Below, piece by piece: positions 60,550 through 64,000 of a DNA stretch of 64,000 nt. How positions within the stretch are numbered: the stretch's first letter is position 1; each line of letters opens with the position of its first letter. The translations under genes were made by a program, and so were the position numbers. The stretch spans positions 62,001 through 126,000 of the forward strand of contig NZ_JAESIY010000013.1 of the NCBI RefSeq assembly GCF_016757215.1. The letters are read 5' to 3'. The DNA comes from Fulvivirga sediminis. GTDB lineage: Bacteria > Bacteroidota > Bacteroidia > Cytophagales > Cyclobacteriaceae. The notes below the pieces were generated by a model. The model made no database searches and had not been told where the DNA came from. It was given only the letters and a program-made list of their open reading frames with translations.

Positions 60550-61341
60550 TTAAAAGAGTAATTCACTTATTAATATATACACGCCCATCACCAGCACAAA
60601 CCATCCAAAAATAGATTTGAGGTGATGAGCAGCAATTTTTCGAGACCAATACATGCCTATAAATATGCCTACGATAGCCAGTAATGAGAACTCAATAAGA
60701 AAAAGCCAGTCTATGCTTTGCTCTGTAGCATCTCCTATAAAACCTATAAGAGACTGGCTAGAGATGATAAGTAATGAAGTGCCTACTGCAGGCTTCATAG
60801 GCATGCCGGCGAGCAACACTAAGGCAGGAATAATCAAAAAGCCTCCTCCTGCTCCCACTAAGCCTGCTACAAAACCTACTACCGCACCCACAATCATGAG
60901 CACCAAAGGTTTAGTAGCTCTAGCCGAAGGCACATCATAACTCTTGGCTGATCGGATCATGGATATAGAGGCGGCTATCATTAATATAGCAAACAACACC
61001 ATTATGGCTAGGTCTTTACTAATTGCTATATGAAACACTTGCCCTAGCTCATGAGGAATAGCAGGAATTAAAAATTTACGAGTAAAAAACACGGCAATGA
61101 TGGAAGGCACGGCAAACAATATTGCAGGTTTATATTCAAGCACCTTTTTTCTAATAGCACTTATTGCTCCTACTCCGGCGGTAACACCTACCACAAAAAG
61201 AGAATAACCAGTAGCCAATGTGGGGTTTACGCCTAATATGTAAACTAACATTGGCACGGTTAAAATAGAGCCTCCGCCTCCGGTTAAACCAAGACTGAGA
61301 CCTATTAACACTGCCGCCATATACCCTAAGAATATTTCCAT
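60550..61341 (-). CDS. TSUP-family transporter (TauE/SafE-like)
   Basis: A 263-residue membrane protein with about eight helices. LSLGLTGGGGSILTVPMLVYILGVNPTLATGYSLFVVG and GFVAGLVGAGGGFLIIPALVLLAGMPMKPAVGTSLLII are the two inverted TauE/SafE repeats. Members export sulfite, sulfoacetate or other organosulfur anions. It lies between cydB (69 bases upstream) and the YeeE pair (15 bases downstream), which points to sulfur-compound movement, direction unknown. Confidence 0.93.
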   Translation of the reverse strand: MEIFLGYMAAVLIGLSLGLTGGGGSILTVPMLVYILGVNPTLATGYSLFVVGVTAGVGAISAIRKKVLEYKPAILFAVPSIIAVFFTRKFLIPAIPHELGQVFHIAISKDLAIMVLFAILMIAASISMIRSAKSYDVPSARATKPLVLMIVGAVVGFVAGLVGAGGGFLIIPALVLLAGMPMKPAVGTSLLIISSQSLIGFIGDATEQSIDWLFLIEFSLLAIVGIFIGMYWSRKIAAHHLKSIFGWFVLVMGVYILISELLF

Positions 61342-61410
61342 ATCTAAATTAATCTTCTCAAAGGTAATATGGTCACAGACAAAGTTTAGTAACCAAAATC
61401 ACACATGCTT

Positions 61411-62487
61411 TTAATAGCTGCTTTCATTGATTTTAGTTACACCACGGTATGTCCAATAAATGATAGAAGTATAGCCTAATACAAACGGCAAACCTATACA
61501 TGCTAAAATAAACATGGTTCTCAATGTATATTCTGATGAGGCAGAATTATAAATATCCAGATTATAATCTGGTGAAAGGTTAGATACCATCATATTAGGA
61601 AATAAGCCCAGAGCAAAAAACAGTATAATGGCCATCATCATCAGTGCCGACGAAATAAACCCCTGCAAAGGCTTATCTTTCACTAACGACCTATGGATAT
61701 TTAAAATAGCCAGAAAATTCAATACCACCACTATCCAGGCAACTACAGAAACTACTATATGATTTTGCTCTATTAAAGGATGATGCTGATCTATAGGTTC
61801 TATAAAACCAAAAGAAAAGTTAGCCAGCATCTCAGGCCTTTTGAACATAGTAAAAAAAGTGGTGACGGCATATAATGGCACAAAAATGTAGTATGCTTTA
61901 AAGGCCCACCTTCTTACACGCTCCTTTAGCTCTCCTTCTGTTTTTAAATTAAGGTAAATAGCTCCATGCATGCTAAACATGATCAGATTAAAAACACCGG
62001 TAAGCAAAGTGTAAGGACTTATCAAATCAAGAAATGACCCCTGAAACTCCATGTCACTACCTATTTGAAAGCCCATGATTACATTACCAATGGCCACTCC
62101 AAATAAAATGGCGGCTAAAATAGAGCCTACAGAAAAGGCTACATCCCAAAATTTACGCCAGCCACGCATATCCTCTTTACTCCTAAACTCTATAGATACA
62201 GCTCTGAAAATAAGCGCAAAAAGCAAGATCATAAAAGGTAAATAAAAACCTGAAAAAGCTGTAGCATAAACATGCGGAAAGGCGGCAAAAAGCGCCCCTC
62301 CTGCCGTAACTAACCACACTTCGTTACCATCCCACACAGGACCTATAGAGTTCAGCAAAATACGCCTATCATGATCGCCTCTAGAAAAAAGGTGTAATGC
62401 ACCCACTCCCAAATCAAAACCATCTAAAATAGCATAACCGGTAAGCAAAAATCCTACTATAATGAACCAAATAACCTGATAATCCAT
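61411..62487 (-). CDS. cydB: Cytochrome bd-type quinol oxidase subunit II
   Basis: A 358-residue membrane protein, about eight or nine helices. GYAILDGFDLGVGALHLF near 17-34, NSIGPVWDGNEVWLVTAGGALFAAFPHVYATAFSGFYLPFMILL near 46-90 and FRSKEDMRGWRKFWD are the classical CydB stretches. With CydA it reduces oxygen to water using quinol; this subunit mainly shields and supports. It starts 2 bases after cydA. Length is normal (about 340-380). Confidence 0.97.
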   Translation of the reverse strand: MDYQVIWFIIVGFLLTGYAILDGFDLGVGALHLFSRGDHDRRILLNSIGPVWDGNEVWLVTAGGALFAAFPHVYATAFSGFYLPFMILLFALIFRAVSIEFRSKEDMRGWRKFWDVAFSVGSILAAILFGVAIGNVIMGFQIGSDMEFQGSFLDLISPYTLLTGVFNLIMFSMHGAIYLNLKTEGELKERVRRWAFKAYYIFVPLYAVTTFFTMFKRPEMLANFSFGFIEPIDQHHPLIEQNHIVVSVVAWIVVVLNFLAILNIHRSLVKDKPLQGFISSALMMMAIILFFALGLFPNMMVSNLSPDYNLDIYNSASSEYTLRTMFILACIGLPFVLGYTSIIYWTYRGVTKINESSY

Positions 62488-62489
62488 AT

Positions 62490-63878
62490 CTATTTAAGGC
62501 TTTTATTAAATGAATCAAATTGTTCGTGTCTCTCTCTATAATCCGTTTCCATCTCTGAGTGTGATTCCGGCCCATGTTTTATCTCTTTATTGAGCACATA
62601 CAACCAGGAGAAAAGTAACAGCATATACACCAGCCCAAATAAAATGAGAGATGTATACACTTCAGGAGCAGAAACAGCTTTTGAAATACCATCTTCAGTT
62701 TTTAACAGGCCATACACCAACCAGGGCTGCCTGCCTCGTTCTGCAGAGTACCACCCTGCTTGGTTAGCAATTACAGGCAGCACTACAGCAGCCACAAATA
62801 TTTTCAACAACCACCTTTGATCAAACAGCTTTTTTCTCCACCATAAAAACAACGCTAAAAGGGTTATGCCAATAAAAAACATACCCAAAGCCACCATGAG
62901 GTGATAACTTTGAAACACACTATTCACCGGAGGGTGCTCTTCTTTAGGAAACTGATCCAAACCTTTTACCTCATAATCAGTATCCCAATCTAAAAGAAAA
63001 CTTAGCGCTCCGGGCACTGCTATTCCTTTAGTTGTTTCTGTCTCTTCATCTACATAACCAAAGAGGTACATAGGTGCATTTTTTTGAGTTTCATAAAGTC
63101 CTTCAAAAGCAGCCATTTTAGCAGGCTGATGTTCATAAGCTACATGAGCACTTTCATGACCAATAAGCGGCTGAAGTAATGAAGCAATAGAAGCCACTAC
63201 AAGCGCTATCACAAAAGAACGCTTGGCAAATTCCAGATGCTTTTCCTTTAGAAGGAAGTAAGCGGATACGCTTAATACTAAAAATGCTCCTTGCACATAA
63301 GCACCTACTATAGCATGACTAAACCGAGACATAGAAGAAGGATTAAACACCATCTGCCAAAAATCTGTGATCACCGCCCTCATAAAACCATTAGAATCCT
63401 GCACCAGTTCATAGGCCACTGGCGTTTGTTGCCAAGAGTTAGCCACTATAATCCAGAAGCCAGAGAGAACAGAGCCAAGAGCTACCATAGCGGTAGCAAA
63501 TAAATGAAAGCCTGGCTTCACCTTATTCCACCCAAATAACAGCACTGCCAGAAACCCAGACTCTAAAAAGAAGGCAAATATACCTTCAGCTGCCAGCGGA
63601 GAACCAAAAACATCTCCCACAAACCGGGAATAAGTGGCCCAGTTAGTTCCAAACTCAAACTCCAAAACAATACCTGTTGCCACCCCTACAGAAAAATTAG
63701 CTGCAAACACCTTAATCCAAAATCGGGTGATAACCTCGTACACTTTTTTGCGTGTGAAGTAATACATAGACTCGAAAATCACCAGTAATAATCCCATACC
63801 TATGCTAAAAGGCGGGAAAATATAGTGAAACATAGCGGTGAAGGCGAATTGCAGCCTTGAAAGATCTTCAACTGTCAT
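62490..63878 (-). CDS. cydA: Cytochrome bd-type quinol oxidase subunit I
   Basis: A 462-residue heme-bearing subunit. [14 protein letters not shown] places a heme-ligand His at residue 18; [16 protein letters not shown] near 187 gives another; [34 protein letters not shown] carries the acidic heme b595/d-site residues; [13 protein letters not shown] near 375 belongs to the quinol-site region. At 462 residues it is the short-Q-loop form (E. coli CydA is about 522). It heads the five-gene operon with cydB, TSUP and the YeeE pair. Bd oxidases resist sulfide, which fits the sulfur transporters downstream. Confidence 0.97.
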   Translation of the reverse strand: MTVEDLSRLQFAFTAMFHYIFPPFSIGMGLLLVIFESMYYFTRKKVYEVITRFWIKVFAANFSVGVATGIVLEFEFGTNWATYSRFVGDVFGSPLAAEGIFAFFLESGFLAVLLFGWNKVKPGFHLFATAMVALGSVLSGFWIIVANSWQQTPVAYELVQDSNGFMRAVITDFWQMVFNPSSMSRFSHAIVGAYVQGAFLVLSVSAYFLLKEKHLEFAKRSFVIALVVASIASLLQPLIGHESAHVAYEHQPAKMAAFEGLYETQKNAPMYLFGYVDEETETTKGIAVPGALSFLLDWDTDYEVKGLDQFPKEEHPPVNSVFQSYHLMVALGMFFIGITLLALFLWWRKKLFDQRWLLKIFVAAVVLPVIANQAGWYSAERGRQPWLVYGLLKTEDGISKAVSAPEVYTSLILFGLVYMLLLFSWLYVLNKEIKHGPESHSEMETDYRERHEQFDSFNKSLK

Positions 63879-63999
63879 TCTTAGATTTTTTGAAGTAAAT
63901 AAAAAAGGCTCCTATCCCAAATAGCAGCCCAATAATACCTTTTAATATTTTCTTAACAGGAACCTCCCCTATCACCTCAGGAAACAAGGGTAAACGTAA
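63868..63999 (-). CDS. C-terminal part of an unknown membrane-anchored protein (partial)
   Basis: An open frame entering from the right edge ends with TGA at 63870-63868, overlapping the cydA start by 11 bases. The 43 residues include a 20-residue hydrophobic helix (I-L-K-G-I-I-G-L-L-F-G-I-G-A-F-F-I-Y-F) and a basic tail K-K-S-K-N-D-S. Upstream small membrane genes are usual before cydA in Bacteroidota, but this sequence is not one I recognise. The overlap suggests coupling with cydA. Confidence 0.55.
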   Translation of the reverse strand, partial: LRLPLFPEVIGEVPVKKILKGIIGLLFGIGAFFIYFKKSKNDS

Positions 64000-64000
64000 T

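Noticed and set aside
1-64000. CRISPR arrays, prophage, integrative element or restriction-defence island
   Set aside because: I see no regularly spaced repeats, integrase, phage or nuclease-methylase genes anywhere in the window.

Overview
The window looks like a chromosome segment of a free-living, probably marine member of the Bacteroidota, most likely order Cytophagales (Fulvivirga/Marivirga-like); the genus is inference. The signs are the gliding gene gldC, a PorP/SprF-family type IX secretion protein beside a giant protein with a type B (gliding-associated) C-terminal sorting domain, a ftsX-DUF3098-uppP-truB-ribF cluster, TonB-dependent receptors with carboxypeptidase-like N-terminal domains, AT-rich DNA, several promoters of the Bacteroidota form TTTG-N19/20-TAnnTTTG, and a tRNA-Leu without an encoded CCA. 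I see no insertion sequence, phage, integrase or CRISPR array.

Layout. 1-1.9 kb: end of a DUF2147 gene, then an ECF sigma factor with a membrane partner. 2-7.9 kb: ftsX, DUF3098, uppP, truB, ribF, acetoacetate-CoA ligase and gldC on one strand. 8-12.4 kb: a TonB-dependent receptor with a GDSL/SGNH-like lipoprotein. 12.5-19.4 kb: a hybrid histidine kinase, a DUF6909-type protein whose C-terminus resembles nucleoside phosphorylases, a DUF4112 protein, an App1-type phosphatase and a small unknown gene. 19.4-23.8 kb: a sugar island with galactokinase divergent from a degenerate-Nudix (NrtR/AraR-like) regulator, and a ROK kinase divergent from a LacI regulator; each divergent gap holds a clear inverted repeat. 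23.8-28.6 kb: a DUF4397 lipoprotein, a phosphopantetheinyl transferase, superoxide dismutase divergent from a SufR-like cysteine-rich regulator, an SDR and an AraC regulator. 28.6-36 kb: a structured intergenic region, a SUI1-type protein, PorP/SprF with the giant type B protein, and small genes. 36.2-48.4 kb: housekeeping genes (Sua5, Pgk, RecQ, enoyl-CoA hydratase, ComEC, GNAT, PhoH, SAM hydroxide adenosyltransferase). 48.5 kb: tRNA-Leu(CAA).

48.9-58.2 kb is a five-gene iron or siderophore utilisation operon: TonB receptor, DUF4374 lipoprotein, periplasmic ankyrin protein, DUF2271 protein and PepSY-flavodoxin reductase, with a divergent AraC regulator. It resembles the Xus xenosiderophore system of Bacteroides with two extra genes. 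At 58.4 kb lies a tRNA-like RNA gene with a consensus promoter and a terminator but a roughly 79-nt middle that does not form a normal anticodon arm; I consider it the strangest object here. 58.8-64 kb: a YARHG protein, then a cydA-cydB-TSUP-YeeE-YeeE operon joining a bd-type oxidase to sulfur-compound transporters.

All function calls come from reading motifs and recalling families; no search or folding program was run.
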